Assembly (NCBI RefSeq): GCF_031846245.1
Contig: NZ_JAVRIC010000008.1
Span: forward strand, 62,001 to 126,000
Length of the DNA stretch: 64,000 nt
DNA from: Banduia mediterranea
Lineage (GTDB): Bacteria; Pseudomonadota; Gammaproteobacteria; Nevskiales; Nevskiaceae
Direction: 5' to 3'
Shown: piece after piece, positions 42,784 to 51,521 of the stretch
Position numbering within the stretch: the stretch's first letter is position 1
Layout: the number at the start of each line of letters is the position of its first letter
Made by a program: the position numbers and the translations under genes
Notes under the pieces: model-generated
Databases searched by the model: none
The model's input: the letters and a program-made list of their open reading frames with translations, nothing else
Told to the model about the DNA's origin: nothing

Positions 42784-44343
42784 TCAGTGGTGCTGCGGTT
42801 CGGACTGGTAGCGGCCGGTGCCGAGGCTGCCCGGTCCCTGGCGCGCGAAGCGGATCATCAGATACATCTCGACGATCAGCAGGATGGTGTAGAAACCGAC
42901 GAAGCCGGCCAGGGAGCCGTAGAGGCTGCCGACGCTCAGCGTCGACACCGACAGATGGGTTGGCAGCACGCCGTAGATGGTCCACGGTTGGCGACCGTAT
43001 TCGGCGACGAACCAGCCGAGTTCGCAGGCGATCCACGGCAAGGGCAGCGACCATAGGGCCCATTTCATCAACCAGCGCTTGCGGTGGTCGTAGGGCTTGA
43101 GCGTGTGCCAGGCGGCGACCGTAAACAGCGCCAGCATCAGGAAGCCGATGCCGACCATCGCCCGGAATCCCCAGAACATCGGCGTGACCCGCGGAATCGT
43201 GTCGTTGACGGCGCGCTCGATCAGCTCCGGCGTCACCGTGTCCATGTCGATCACGTATTTGCGCAGCAGCAGACCGAAGCCGAGGTCCGCCTTGTGCTGC
43301 TCGAAGATCGCGCGCGCGGCGCTGTCGTTGCGGTCCGCGCGCAGCACAGCGAGGGCCTTGACCGCCTCGATGCCGGAAATGATGCGGATCCGGTTCTTGT
43401 CCTTGATTTCGAGGATGCCGGGGATTTCCCGGCTCACCGAACGCGTTCCGATCAGGCCCATGACCCAGGGGATCTCCAGCGCCCAGTCGTTCTTCTCCTC
43501 GGCCTGATTGGGCCAGGCGACGAGGTTGAAAGCTGCCGGCGCCGGCTCGGTTTCCCACATCGATTCGAGCACCGCCAGCTTGGTCTGCTGGGATTCGCCG
43601 ACGGTGTAGCCGGACTCGTCACCGAGCACGATCACCGAGCAGACCGAGGCCAGACCGAACGCAGCGGCAATGCGGAAGCTGCGCTTGGCGAATTCGACGT
43701 CGCGGCCGCGCAACAGATACCAAGCGGAAATCGACAGCACGAACATCGCGCCGGTGACGTAGCCGGCCGACACCGTATGGACGAACTTGGCCTGCGCGAC
43801 CGGATTGAACACCACCGCCCAGAAGTCGGTCAGCTCCATGCGCATCGTCTCGAAGTTGAACTCGGACCCGACCGGATTCTGCATCCAGCCGTTGGCGATC
43901 AGGATCCACAGCGCCGACAGGTTGGTGCCGATCGCCATCAGGATGGTCACCAGCAGGTGCTGATGCTTGGAGAGACGGTCCCAGGCGAAGAAGAACAAGC
44001 CGATGAAGGTGGATTCGAGGAAGAAGGCCATCAGGCCTTCGATCGCCAGCGGCGCCCCAAAGATATCGCCGACATAATGCGAGTAGTACGCCCAGTTGGT
44101 CCCGAACTGGAATTCGAGGGTAATGCCGGTGGTGACGCCGAGCGCGAAATTGATGCCGAACAGCTTGCCCCAGAAACGCGTCATGTCCTTGTAGACGAGC
44201 TTTCCGGTCATCACGTAGACGCTTTCCATGATCACCAGCAACCAGACCATGCCCAGCGTCAGCGGAACGAACAGAAAGTGGTAAAGCGCGGTTACGGCGA
44301 ATTGCAATCGCGACAGATCGACTAGGTGCTCACTGATCATCAC
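42784..44343 (-). CDS. cydA: Cytochrome bd ubiquinol oxidase subunit I
   Basis: 519 residues, the length of the long-Q-loop (E. coli-type) subfamily. Heme ligands appear as the His in [11 protein letters not shown] (His22), the His in [10 protein letters not shown] and the Met in FRAMVGIGF; the quinol-site motif EYGRQPW is near 440. It oxidises ubiquinol and reduces O2 to water without proton pumping, with high oxygen affinity. bd oxidases are known to tolerate sulfide and cyanide far better than heme-copper oxidases, which is relevant to the neighbouring sulfide genes. Overlaps cydP by 14 bp. Confidence 0.97.
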   Translation of the reverse strand: MMISEHLVDLSRLQFAVTALYHFLFVPLTLGMVWLLVIMESVYVMTGKLVYKDMTRFWGKLFGINFALGVTTGITLEFQFGTNWAYYSHYVGDIFGAPLAIEGLMAFFLESTFIGLFFFAWDRLSKHQHLLVTILMAIGTNLSALWILIANGWMQNPVGSEFNFETMRMELTDFWAVVFNPVAQAKFVHTVSAGYVTGAMFVLSISAWYLLRGRDVEFAKRSFRIAAAFGLASVCSVIVLGDESGYTVGESQQTKLAVLESMWETEPAPAAFNLVAWPNQAEEKNDWALEIPWVMGLIGTRSVSREIPGILEIKDKNRIRIISGIEAVKALAVLRADRNDSAARAIFEQHKADLGFGLLLRKYVIDMDTVTPELIERAVNDTIPRVTPMFWGFRAMVGIGFLMLALFTVAAWHTLKPYDHRKRWLMKWALWSLPLPWIACELGWFVAEYGRQPWTIYGVLPTHLSVSTLSVGSLYGSLAGFVGFYTILLIVEMYLMIRFARQGPGSLGTGRYQSEPQHH

Positions 44344-44533
44344 GCGGCTCTCTCATTGGAATCACTGGCGGCATCGGCGGAGGGCCGAGCACGGCGGAGG
44401 TGGCTTTGGCGTCGTCCACCGCCACGCGGTGATCGTCGACGAACAGCTGCCAGATCACCATGATCGCGATCAATTTAATGACGAGAATAATGATGATGTC
44501 GCGCAACAGGCGGCGATCGGTGAGTGGCAGCAT
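44330..44533 (-). CDS. cydP: CydP-like cytochrome oxidase small subunit
   Basis: 67 residues with one transmembrane helix (about 11-30, [20 protein letters not shown]) after LTDRRLLR and a Pro-rich C-terminal tail. The DRRLLRxIxIxLxxKLxxxxxxW pattern followed by a short FVDDHRV stretch matches the putative cytochrome oxidase small subunit CydP that precedes cydAB in many proteobacteria. It is the first gene of the cyd operon here and overlaps cydA by 14 bp. Confidence 0.78.
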   Translation of the reverse strand: MLPLTDRRLLRDIIIILVIKLIAIMVIWQLFVDDHRVAVDDAKATSAVLGPPPMPPVIPMREPRDDQ

Positions 44534-44545
44534 ACGGGCCCCTAC

Positions 44546-44560
44546 GCGCTATTCATGCCA
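44546..44560 (-). promoter_or_regulatory. Possible sigma-54 promoter in front of cydP
   Basis: On the minus strand TGGCATGAATAGCGC keeps the invariant GG-N10-GC of sigma-54 promoters and resembles TGGCACG at -24. The weak point is position: transcription would begin almost at the cydP ATG (44533), so cydP would be leaderless or a different promoter is used. Its distance from the upstream repeats (84 bp) equals that seen at the persulfide dioxygenase operon (77 bp). Confidence 0.3.
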
Positions 44561-44642
44561 GCGAGCCTCACAATGAGGAGTCGTTTTAAATCAGTTACTT
44601 GAAATCGTGCCGGGCGAAAAACCGGCCCCACTGGCGCTGCCA

Positions 44643-44670
44643 TTGACAGTCCAAGGCAGTCGATTGGCAG
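44643..44670 (-). promoter_or_regulatory. Phased CTG(C/T)C repeats upstream of cydP (candidate FisR-type activator site)
   Basis: Read toward cydP the strand shows CTGCCAA (44670-44664), CTGCCTT (44659-44653) and CTGTCAA (44649-44643), spaced 11 and 10 bp, one helical turn each. The same motif with the same order, CTGCC copies first and CTGTCA last, stands upstream of the divergent persulfide dioxygenase operon. The whole 170-bp gap 44534-44703 contains no gene. Confidence 0.5.
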
Positions 44671-44703
44671 TGCCGGAGGAGACGATGCCGCCTTTGCCGC
44701 GTC

Positions 44704-46023
44704 TCATTCCAGGCCGAGTTCGCGCAGGCGCCGGTAGAGCGTGCGTTCGCTCATGCCCAAATGCTGGGCCAGTTCACTGCGCGTGCCGCGGAACACCGCC
44801 AGAGCATGGGCGAGACGTGCCTGTTCCCCCTGGCCGCGGCCAGGTCGAGCACTTGGCCGCGCCTGCGCTTCGCGCAGCTCCACCGACAAATGCTCGACAT
44901 GGATGCAGCCGTCGTCCGCAAACAGGCGCGCGCGCTCAAGAATATTGCGCAGCTCGCGGACATTGCCGGGATAGGCATAGAGGCTCAGACGCTTCATCGC
45001 CGCCGGATCGATGCTCGGCGCGGCGCTGCCGGCGATGCGTTGCAGCAGGCTGTCGATGAGCAAGGGCAGGTCTTCGCTACGTTCACGCAGGGCCGGCAGG
45101 CGAATCGGGAAAGCGCTGATGCGGTAGTAGAGATCCTGCCGGAAGCTGCCGGCGGCCACCATGTCCTTCAGCGGCTTGTGCGTCGCCGAAACCAGACGGA
45201 AATCGGCGCGCAGGGTTTCCAGGCCGCCGACACGACGGAATGTGCCCGATTCGATCAGGCGCAGCAGCTTGACCTGCATCGCCATGGGCACATCGCCGAT
45301 TTCGTCGAGAAACAGCGTGCCGCCATGCGCAGTTTCGGCGAGGCCGATCTTGCGCTGGGCGGCGCCGGTGAAGGCCCCCTTTTCGTGACCGAACAGCTCG
45401 CTTTCCAACAGCGCCTCGGTCAGTCCGGTGCAGTCGACCACCACCAGCGGCCCGCGCTTCCGCGCGCTGCTGGTATGCAGCGCGCGGGCGAACAATTCCT
45501 TGCCTGTCCCGGACTCGCCCTGCAGCAGTACCGGAATCTGCGCCGGCGCCGCTCGCTGCAACGCCGCCAGGGCCTCCTGGAAGGCCGGCGCACGACCGAC
45601 CAAGCCGTCCTGTTGCGGCTGCGCCGATGCTGCGACCACCGTACTCAGACGTTCGACATAGGCCACGACCCGGCCGTCGCCGTCGAGAATCGGCCGCAGC
45701 TCCACATCGACATGTTCTGGGCCGCGCGGTGTGTGATGGATGTGCAGGACGCGATCCGGCGCCCGGGTTTCATGGGCCTTACGCATCGGACAATGCTCAC
45801 CGGCCTGATCGCAGGGCAGCCCGTACTGATGAGAAACCCGGTAGCACTTGGCGCCGACATGCGGCGTGCCAGCGACGCCGAATTGCCGCTGGTAGGCGCC
45901 ATTGGCCGCGAGGATGTTGTACTCGGTGTCGAGCACGATGCTGGGTTGCACCTCGTGTTCGAGATACGAAATCAGGGCCTGGACCTGGGGCTCGGAAGCA
46001 GACGGGAACGGCGGTGAACTCAT
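44704..46023 (-). CDS. fisR: Sigma-54 activator with FisR-type three-cysteine sensor domain
   Basis: 439 residues. An N-terminal PAS-like domain (about 1-130) carries Cys60, Cys71 and Cys78 in the context KCYRVSH, LPCDQ and EHCPMRK; the spacing 11 and 7 equals that of the three sensing cysteines reported for FisR, which detects sulfane sulfur. The central AAA+ domain has GESGTGKE (Walker A), [13 protein letters not shown] (sigma-54 contact) and [10 protein letters not shown] (Walker B). A Fis-type HTH ends the chain ([21 protein letters not shown]). Start ATG 46023. Divergent from the persulfide dioxygenase operon and upstream of the cyd operon. Confidence 0.85.
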   Translation of the reverse strand: MSSPPFPSASEPQVQALISYLEHEVQPSIVLDTEYNILAANGAYQRQFGVAGTPHVGAKCYRVSHQYGLPCDQAGEHCPMRKAHETRAPDRVLHIHHTPRGPEHVDVELRPILDGDGRVVAYVERLSTVVAASAQPQQDGLVGRAPAFQEALAALQRAAPAQIPVLLQGESGTGKELFARALHTSSARKRGPLVVVDCTGLTEALLESELFGHEKGAFTGAAQRKIGLAETAHGGTLFLDEIGDVPMAMQVKLLRLIESGTFRRVGGLETLRADFRLVSATHKPLKDMVAAGSFRQDLYYRISAFPIRLPALRERSEDLPLLIDSLLQRIAGSAAPSIDPAAMKRLSLYAYPGNVRELRNILERARLFADDGCIHVEHLSVELREAQARPSARPGRGQGEQARLAHALAVFRGTRSELAQHLGMSERTLYRRLRELGLE

Positions 46024-46070
46024 CGGGTACCCCGGGTGACGGACGCCGCCACCTAAACGCCTAGCGGCTT

Positions 46071-46107
46071 TCTGCCAGATTCTGCCATTTGCTGCCAATT
46101 CTGTCAG
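46071..46107 (+). promoter_or_regulatory. Four helically phased CTG(C/T)CA repeats between fisR and the sulfide operon
   Basis: CTGCCA at 46072, 46082 and 46092 and CTGTCA at 46101: tandem direct repeats with 10, 10 and 9 bp periods. They stand 77-112 bp before the sigma-54 promoter and about 50 bp before the fisR start, the expected place for the activator's own binding site. The 235-bp gap 46024-46259 otherwise holds an AT-rich stretch (46135-46170), a likely IHF-bendable segment, and no gene. Confidence 0.65.
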
Positions 46108-46181
46108 CCAGCCACCCATCACCGCGCCAGACCATGTTATTTAGTTATTGATTATTAAGATAATTTAATACAACAAAGGCT

Positions 46182-46197
46182 TGGCACGGCTCTTGGA
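46182..46197 (+). promoter_or_regulatory. Sigma-54 promoter of the persulfide dioxygenase operon
   Basis: TGGCACG-GCTC-TTGGA matches the -24/-12 consensus TGGCACG-N4-TTGCA except for G in place of C at the -12 pair. Transcription would begin near 46208, about 52 nt before the ATG. The gene next door is a sigma-54 activator, and phased repeats lie upstream at the usual enhancer distance. The non-consensus -12 base is the main doubt. Confidence 0.65.
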
Positions 46198-46259
46198 ATA
46201 GATCCGAACTGACAGTCAGTCCGCCCCGGACAGACAGCCCCACGCAAGGGAGCGAACCG

Positions 46260-47144
46260 ATGAACGCGGCGAACGAGATGCAGGTGGAAGCCTTCTTCGA
46301 CAAGGCGACGTGGACGATCAGCTATCTGGTCTTCGATCCGGCCAGCCGGCAATGCGCGCTGATCGACAGCGTGCTCGACTTCGATCCGAAGTCCGGCCGG
46401 ACCTCGACGCAGGCCGCCGAACGGCTGATTGCACGCGTGCGCGAACTCGGCGCCTCGGTGCAATGGCTGCTGGAGACGCATGTGCATGCCGACCACCTTT
46501 CGGCGGCCGGCTATCTCAAGGAACGGGTCGGCGGCCAACTGGCGATCGGCTGGCATATCACCACGGTGCAGGACGTCTTCGGCCGGCTGTTCAACGCCGG
46601 AGCGGGGTTCGCCCACGACGGAAGCCAGTTCGATGTGCTGCTCGACGACGGCCAAGAGTTCCTGATCGGTACGCTCAAGGCCAGAGCGCTGCATACGCCG
46701 GGACACACGCCCGCCTGCATGAGCTACGTCGTCGAGCAAGGTGAACAGTCCGTGGCATTTGTCGGCGATACCTTGTTCATGCCGGACTACGGCACGGCGC
46801 GCTGCGACTTTCCCGGTGGCGACGCCCGCACCCTGTATCGATCGATCAACAAAGTGCTGAGCCTGCCGCTACAGACACGCCTCTACATGTGCCACGACTA
46901 TCTGCCGAATGGCCGCGAGCTGAAGTACATGACCACGGTGGCCGAGCAGCGCCGCGACAACATCCACGTTCGCGATGGCATCAGCGAGGAAGCCTTCGTA
47001 AGCATGCGCCAGACGCGCGATGCGAGCCTGGAGATGCCGACGCTGATTCTGCCGTCGGTGCAGGTCAACATGCGCGCCGGCCACTTGCCGGAGCCCGAGA
47101 ACAACGGCGTCCGCTACTTGAAGATTCCGCTCAATGCACTCTGA
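46260..47144 (+). CDS. Persulfide dioxygenase of the Blh/SdoA type (metallo-beta-lactamase fold)
   Basis: 294 residues. HVHADHLSAAGYL supplies the HxHxDH-type iron ligands, GHTPAC the next His, and GDTLFMPDYGTARCDFPGGD the bridging Asp and the substrate-site region typical of ETHE1/Blh persulfide dioxygenases, which oxidise glutathione persulfide to sulfite. Blh proteins often carry an N-terminal DUF442 domain; here the enzyme is the bare MBL part and the DUF442 domain is on the next gene. AAGGGAG lies 8 nt before the ATG. First gene of the sulfide operon, 42 bp before the SQR fusion. Confidence 0.85.
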   Translation: MNAANEMQVEAFFDKATWTISYLVFDPASRQCALIDSVLDFDPKSGRTSTQAAERLIARVRELGASVQWLLETHVHADHLSAAGYLKERVGGQLAIGWHITTVQDVFGRLFNAGAGFAHDGSQFDVLLDDGQEFLIGTLKARALHTPGHTPACMSYVVEQGEQSVAFVGDTLFMPDYGTARCDFPGGDARTLYRSINKVLSLPLQTRLYMCHDYLPNGRELKYMTTVAEQRRDNIHVRDGISEEAFVSMRQTRDASLEMPTLILPSVQVNMRAGHLPEPENNGVRYLKIPLNAL

Positions 47145-47186
47145 ACGCAGCACGCGTTCGGCACGAACCAAGCAGGAGAAGCGCCC

Positions 47187-48854
47187 ATGCAGCCTCGCAG
47201 TCTGACGCCCGAATTGTCGGTCGCCCCGCAGATCGGCATCGCCGACGTCGCCACGCTCGCAGCGCAGGGATTTCGCAGCATCATCTGCAACCGACCGGAC
47301 GGCGAAGCGGTCGATCAGCCCGCGCATGAGGAGATCGCTCGCGCCGCACAGGCTGTCGGCTTGAGCCTGCACTATCTGCCGATCGAGTCCGGCAGGGTTG
47401 ACGACGCCACGGCGCGACAGTTCGGAGCGCTGATGGATGAGCTGCCGAAACCGGCTTTCGCCTACTGCCGTACCGGCATGCGTTCGGCGACCCTGTGGGC
47501 GCTGTCGCAGGCCGACAGGCGGCCCCTGCCAGAGATTCTCGAACGGGCCAGGCAGGCCCAGTACGACCTGTCGGCGGTGGTGCGCCGCATCGCCAACGGC
47601 GGCCGTGCTCCGCTCGACCGGATCGACTTCCATCATCAGGTCGTCATCGTCGGCGGCGGCGCCGCAGGCATCGCGGCCGCGTCGAGCCTGCTTCGTCGCG
47701 ACCCCAAACTCGACGTCGCGATCGTCGATCCAGCCGAAGTCCACTACTACCAGCCCGGCTGGACTCTGGTCGGTGCCGGCGTGTTCGACGCCAAGTTCAC
47801 GGCTCGTACCATGGCTTCGCTGATTCCGCGAGGCGCGCACTGGATCAAGGCGGCGGTCGCCGCCTTCGAACCGCAGGCCAATGCCGTGATCCTCGACGGT
47901 TGTCGTGTGATCAGTTACGAGCAATTGATCGTTTGCCCAGGGCTCAAACTCGACTGGACCGGCATCGATGGTCTGGCGGAAACCCTGGGGCGCAACGGCG
48001 TAACCTCGAACTACCGCTACGATCTCGCTCCATACACTTGGGAACTGGTCCAGCGCTTGCGCAGCGGGCGTGCCCTGTTCACCCAGCCGCCGATGCCGAT
48101 CAAGTGCGCCGGCGCACCGCAAAAGGCGATGTACCTGTCCTGCGACCACTGGCAGCGCCAGGGCCGGCTGGCGCAGATCGAAACGCGCTTCTGCAACGCA
48201 GGCGCCGTGCTGTTCGGTGTCGCCGACTACGTGCCGGCCCTGATGGAATACGTGAAGAAATACGGCATCGATCTCGATTTCGGACAGACGCTGGTGGCGG
48301 TCGACGGCCCCGGACGACGCGCCAGCTTTGCCCGCACACGCACTGACGGCAGCCGCGAAATCATCGAGCAGGACTTTGACATGCTGCACGTGGTACCCCC
48401 TCAGACCGCGCCCGATTTCATCCGTGTCAGCCCGCTGGCCGATGCCTCCGGCTGGATCGATGTCGATCCGGGCACGCTGCAACATCGTCAGTACGTCAAT
48501 GTGCATGGCCTCGGCGATGCCGCCAATACCAGCAACGCCAAGACGGCGGCGGCGGCACGCAAACAGGCGCCGGTGGTGGCCCACAATGTCATCGTCGCCT
48601 TGCGCGGTCACGGCAAAATCGCACGCTATGACGGCTATGGCTCCTGCCCGCTGACGGTCGAACGCGGCAAGATCGTGCTGGCCGAGTTCACCTACGGCGG
48701 CAAGCTGGCGCCGAGCTTTCCGACCTGGCTGCTCGACGGGCGCAAGCCGACCCGCGCCGCTTGGTGGCTGAAGGAACGTATCCTGCCGCCCTTGTATTGG
48801 CAGGGCATGCTGAAAGGTCGCGAATGGATGGCTCAACCGGAGTTCAGCGCGTGA
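47187..48854 (+). CDS. DUF442 sulfurtransferase/phosphatase-like domain fused to sulfide:quinone oxidoreductase
   Basis: 555 residues in two parts. Residues 1-110 are the DUF442/BLH-phosphatase fold with the P-loop-like YCRTGMRS. Residues about 150-555 are an SQR of the mitochondrial (SQRDL, type II) class: FAD motif VVIVGGGAAGIAAA, the first redox cysteine in IKCAGAPQKAMYL, and the second in YDGYGSCPL, equivalent to the human pair Cys201/Cys379. It would oxidise sulfide, pass electrons to quinone, and hand the sulfane sulfur to an acceptor; the fused domain may be that acceptor. AGGAG precedes the ATG. Between the dioxygenase and the exporter. Confidence 0.85.
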   Translation: MQPRSLTPELSVAPQIGIADVATLAAQGFRSIICNRPDGEAVDQPAHEEIARAAQAVGLSLHYLPIESGRVDDATARQFGALMDELPKPAFAYCRTGMRSATLWALSQADRRPLPEILERARQAQYDLSAVVRRIANGGRAPLDRIDFHHQVVIVGGGAAGIAAASSLLRRDPKLDVAIVDPAEVHYYQPGWTLVGAGVFDAKFTARTMASLIPRGAHWIKAAVAAFEPQANAVILDGCRVISYEQLIVCPGLKLDWTGIDGLAETLGRNGVTSNYRYDLAPYTWELVQRLRSGRALFTQPPMPIKCAGAPQKAMYLSCDHWQRQGRLAQIETRFCNAGAVLFGVADYVPALMEYVKKYGIDLDFGQTLVAVDGPGRRASFARTRTDGSREIIEQDFDMLHVVPPQTAPDFIRVSPLADASGWIDVDPGTLQHRQYVNVHGLGDAANTSNAKTAAAARKQAPVVAHNVIVALRGHGKIARYDGYGSCPLTVERGKIVLAEFTYGGKLAPSFPTWLLDGRKPTRAAWWLKERILPPLYWQGMLKGREWMAQPEFSA

Positions 48855-48864
48855 ACGCAACACC

Positions 48865-49689
48865 ATGAGCGAGCCTGTGCTGCTCGGCGCCGGGCTCGGC
48901 GCCATCGTCGGCGCGATCCTGGCTCTGACCGGCGCCGGTGGCGGCATCCTCGCCATACCGCTGCTTGTATTCGGCCTCGGCCTGTCGATGACGCAGGCGG
49001 CGCCGGTCGGTCTGCTGGCGGTGGGGCTGGCGGCCGCCCTCGGCGCGGTGCTCGGCTTGCGCGAGGGCGTGGTCCGCTATCGTGCCGCGGGCTTCGTCGC
49101 CGGCATCGGCGTGCTGCTGGCGCCGCTCGGCCTGTGGCTTGCACACCGGGTGCCGAACGCGCCCTTGTCATTGGCATTCGCGGCCGTGCTGGTCTATGCC
49201 ATGCAGCGCATGTTCCGTCAGGCGCGTCGCGAACTGCGCCACGGCGTGCCGCCGTTACGCACCGAAGTGCTGCCCTGCGTGATCAATCCGCAACGCGGCC
49301 GTCTGCGCTGGACGCTGCCGTGCGCGCGGGCACTGGCCTTGACCGGCATGCTCGCCGGCCTGTTGTCGGGGCTGCTCGGCGTGGGTGGCGGCTTCGTCAT
49401 CGTGCCCGCCCTGACGCGCTACACCGATCTCGACATGAAGAGCATTGTCGCCACCTCGCTGGCGGTGATCGCCCTGGTCTCGGCCGGCAGTGTCGCCGCG
49501 GCAACGCTCACCGGCGCGATGTCCTGGACGCTGGCGGCGCCGTTTGCCGGCGGCGCGGTGCTGGGCCTGCTGCTCGGCCGGCAGTTTGCCGAGCGCCTGG
49601 CAGGGCCGCGCCTGCAGCAGGTGTTTGCGCTGGTCGGTTTGTTTGCGGCCGCGATGCTGGTGTTGCGCGCGCTGGGGCTGCCGCGCTGA
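48865..49689 (+). CDS. TauE/SafE-family sulfite/anion exporter
   Basis: 274 residues with about eight hydrophobic helices in two related halves; each half begins with a GxGGG-type loop (LTGAGGGILAIPLLVFGL and LLGVGGGFVIVPAL), the TauE/SafE signature. The family exports sulfite, sulfoacetate and similar anions. Lying 10 bp behind SQR and two genes behind the persulfide dioxygenase, it most likely exports the sulfite they make. Substrate is inferred from context. Confidence 0.85.
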   Translation: MSEPVLLGAGLGAIVGAILALTGAGGGILAIPLLVFGLGLSMTQAAPVGLLAVGLAAALGAVLGLREGVVRYRAAGFVAGIGVLLAPLGLWLAHRVPNAPLSLAFAAVLVYAMQRMFRQARRELRHGVPPLRTEVLPCVINPQRGRLRWTLPCARALALTGMLAGLLSGLLGVGGGFVIVPALTRYTDLDMKSIVATSLAVIALVSAGSVAAATLTGAMSWTLAAPFAGGAVLGLLLGRQFAERLAGPRLQQVFALVGLFAAAMLVLRALGLPR

Positions 49690-49695
49690 GGGCGT

Positions 49696-49727
49696 GGTCG
49701 CGCTGCCGATAGTCTGGCAGCGCGACC
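49696..49727. terminator. Convergent terminator hairpin, 12-bp perfect stem
   Basis: GGTCGCGCTGCC (49696-49707) and GGCAGCGCGACC (49716-49727) pair perfectly around an 8-nt loop, exactly between the ends of the converging TauE and M1 peptidase genes. No long T run on either side. Confidence 0.65.
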
Positions 49728-49739
49728 GGGTCAGGAAAG

Positions 49740-51449
49740 CTACTTGTCGTCGCTGTCCTGCCTGGCCTTCTTGAAGGCCTGAGCGCGTTCGATGTATTCG
49801 AAACGACGCAATACCTTGGAGTGCGGATCGATCGTCACCACGCCATCGGCCGGCGCGTGCACGCGGCCCGTGCCGTCCCGCATCGGCAGGCGCTCGGTCT
49901 CGCTACCCACCTGTACTTCGACCGGCATCGGGAACGGCTTGTCCGACGGCACTTTCCAGCGCAGCAGCAGATCATCACCGTCTCGCTCGGTCAGCAGTTC
50001 GGGCAAGTCCGCCTCACGGATATAGACGTCAAAGAACCAGCGATAGTCCGCTCCGGTGGCGGCGGCCACGGCATTCACGAAGTCCCCGGTGCTGGCGTAG
50101 CGCGACTCGAAGTTGCCGGGCTCCGGATCCGGACGACCGTAGACCAGCCGGCGAGTCGCGTCGAAGAACGCCGCGTCGCCGATCAGCTCGCGCAGGCTGT
50201 GCAGCACCAATGAGCCCTTGACGTAGATCACCGCCCGGGCCACGCTCCTCGTTGTAGACGTCTTCCTCGTGTTGCGGCGTTCCGGAGACCACCGGCGCCC
50301 GGTTAATGATGCCGAAGCGCTGCCGATGCAGCGCTGCGTAGTACGACGCCATGTCCCCATAGAGATATTGCGCGTAGAGCGGCTGCATGTAAGAACCGAA
50401 GCCTTCGTGCAGCCACATGTCGTCCCAATCCGCGTTGGTCAGCTGATTGCCGAACCATTCGTGCGCGAACTCATGCTGCAACAGATCATCGTAGCCGTTG
50501 GCATCCTTCACATAGTGATTGCCATAGGCATTGATCGTCTGATGCTCCATGCCCTTGTACGGCGTCTCCACCACACCGATCTTTTCGTCGGCGAACGGAT
50601 ACGGCCCGATGCGCTGCTCGAAGAAATCGACCATGCGCGGGAATTCGGCGAACAATTCGGCGGCCTCGTCCTCGTGTCCCGGCAGATACCAGAAGTACAT
50701 CGGAATGCTGTTGCCGTAGCGGCTCGCGTAGTCCCCTTCCAGTACCTTGTACGGTGCGATATTGAGCGCGATCGCGTAGGTGTTCGGGTTGTGCGTGCGC
50801 CAGTGATAGGTTCGCCAGCCATCGGCCTCCTCGACACCCAGCAACACGCCGTTGCTTGGTGCCACCAAGGGCATCGGCACGCTGATCCGCAGATCGACGG
50901 TTTGCGGTTCGGCGGTCGGATGGTCGATACAGGGCCAGAACAGGTCGCAACCCTCGCCCTCCACCGCTGTGCCGATCCAGGGTTGTCCATCCTCGGTCCG
51001 AGCCCAGACGAAGCCACCGTCCCAGGGCGCACGTTTGGCCACATGCGGCTTGCCGCCATATTCCACGGTGACCTCGATCTGAGTCCCGGCGGCGGCGGTC
51101 TGCGGCAAGCTGATACGCAAGCGCCCGTCCGGATTGCTCCAGACATTCGCAGGAAGCATCGTTCCGTCCACGGCAACCGAATGAATCTTGAAGTTGCGGT
51201 CCAGGTCCAGCGACACGCTTTGCAGCGGCTCGCGCGCCTGCACAACGAGTTTGGCCTTGCCGTCGATGGTCTCGTGTTCGGGATCGACCCGCAGGCTCAA
51301 TCGGCCGTCAGCAGACGCTGGGCGAGATACTCGGGAGGAAGCTCACCACCGGATTCCCGGGTGTATTCCGTCAGCGGAGGCTGCGAGTTCATGCTGCTGC
51401 AGGCAGTCAGCACAAGGGCGGCAATGATGAGGCTTCCGGTCTTGTTCAT
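49740..51449 (-). pseudogene. M1-family aminopeptidase lipoprotein, broken by two frameshifts
   Basis: Three frames together spell one protein. ATG 51449 begins a lipoprotein signal peptide (NKTGSLIIAALVLTAC) and runs to a stop at 51297. The next frame takes up at once (LSLRVDPEHETIDGKAKL) and carries the zinc site HEFAHEWFGNQ and WLHEGFGSYM. It loses the match after DVYNEERG near 50240, where the third frame continues AVIYVKGSLVLHSLRELIGD to the end at 49740. All catalytic residues survive, so the gene decayed recently or the assembly has two indel errors. M1 enzymes cut N-terminal residues from peptides. Confidence 0.8.
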
Positions 51450-51521
51450 TCGAGAGGATTGTGCAATGCGAAAGAGTCTGATGTTCGAACGGCGCTCGGG
51501 GTCGCGGCTGACGATGGCCTA

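Noticed and set aside
44704-46023. Regulator considered as NorR, the NO-responsive activator
   Set aside because: NorR has a GAF domain with non-heme iron ligands and no C-x10-C-x6-C motif; the neighbours are sulfur oxidation genes, not norVW.
47187-48854. SQR considered inactive because human GDC near the FAD site is GDA here
   Set aside because: That cysteine is not the catalytic one; the two redox cysteines (KCAGAP and YGSCP) are both present.
46869-48956. Open frame of 695 codons on the minus strand opposite the dioxygenase and SQR genes
   Set aside because: Spans two well-supported plus-strand genes and their gap; no family motif.
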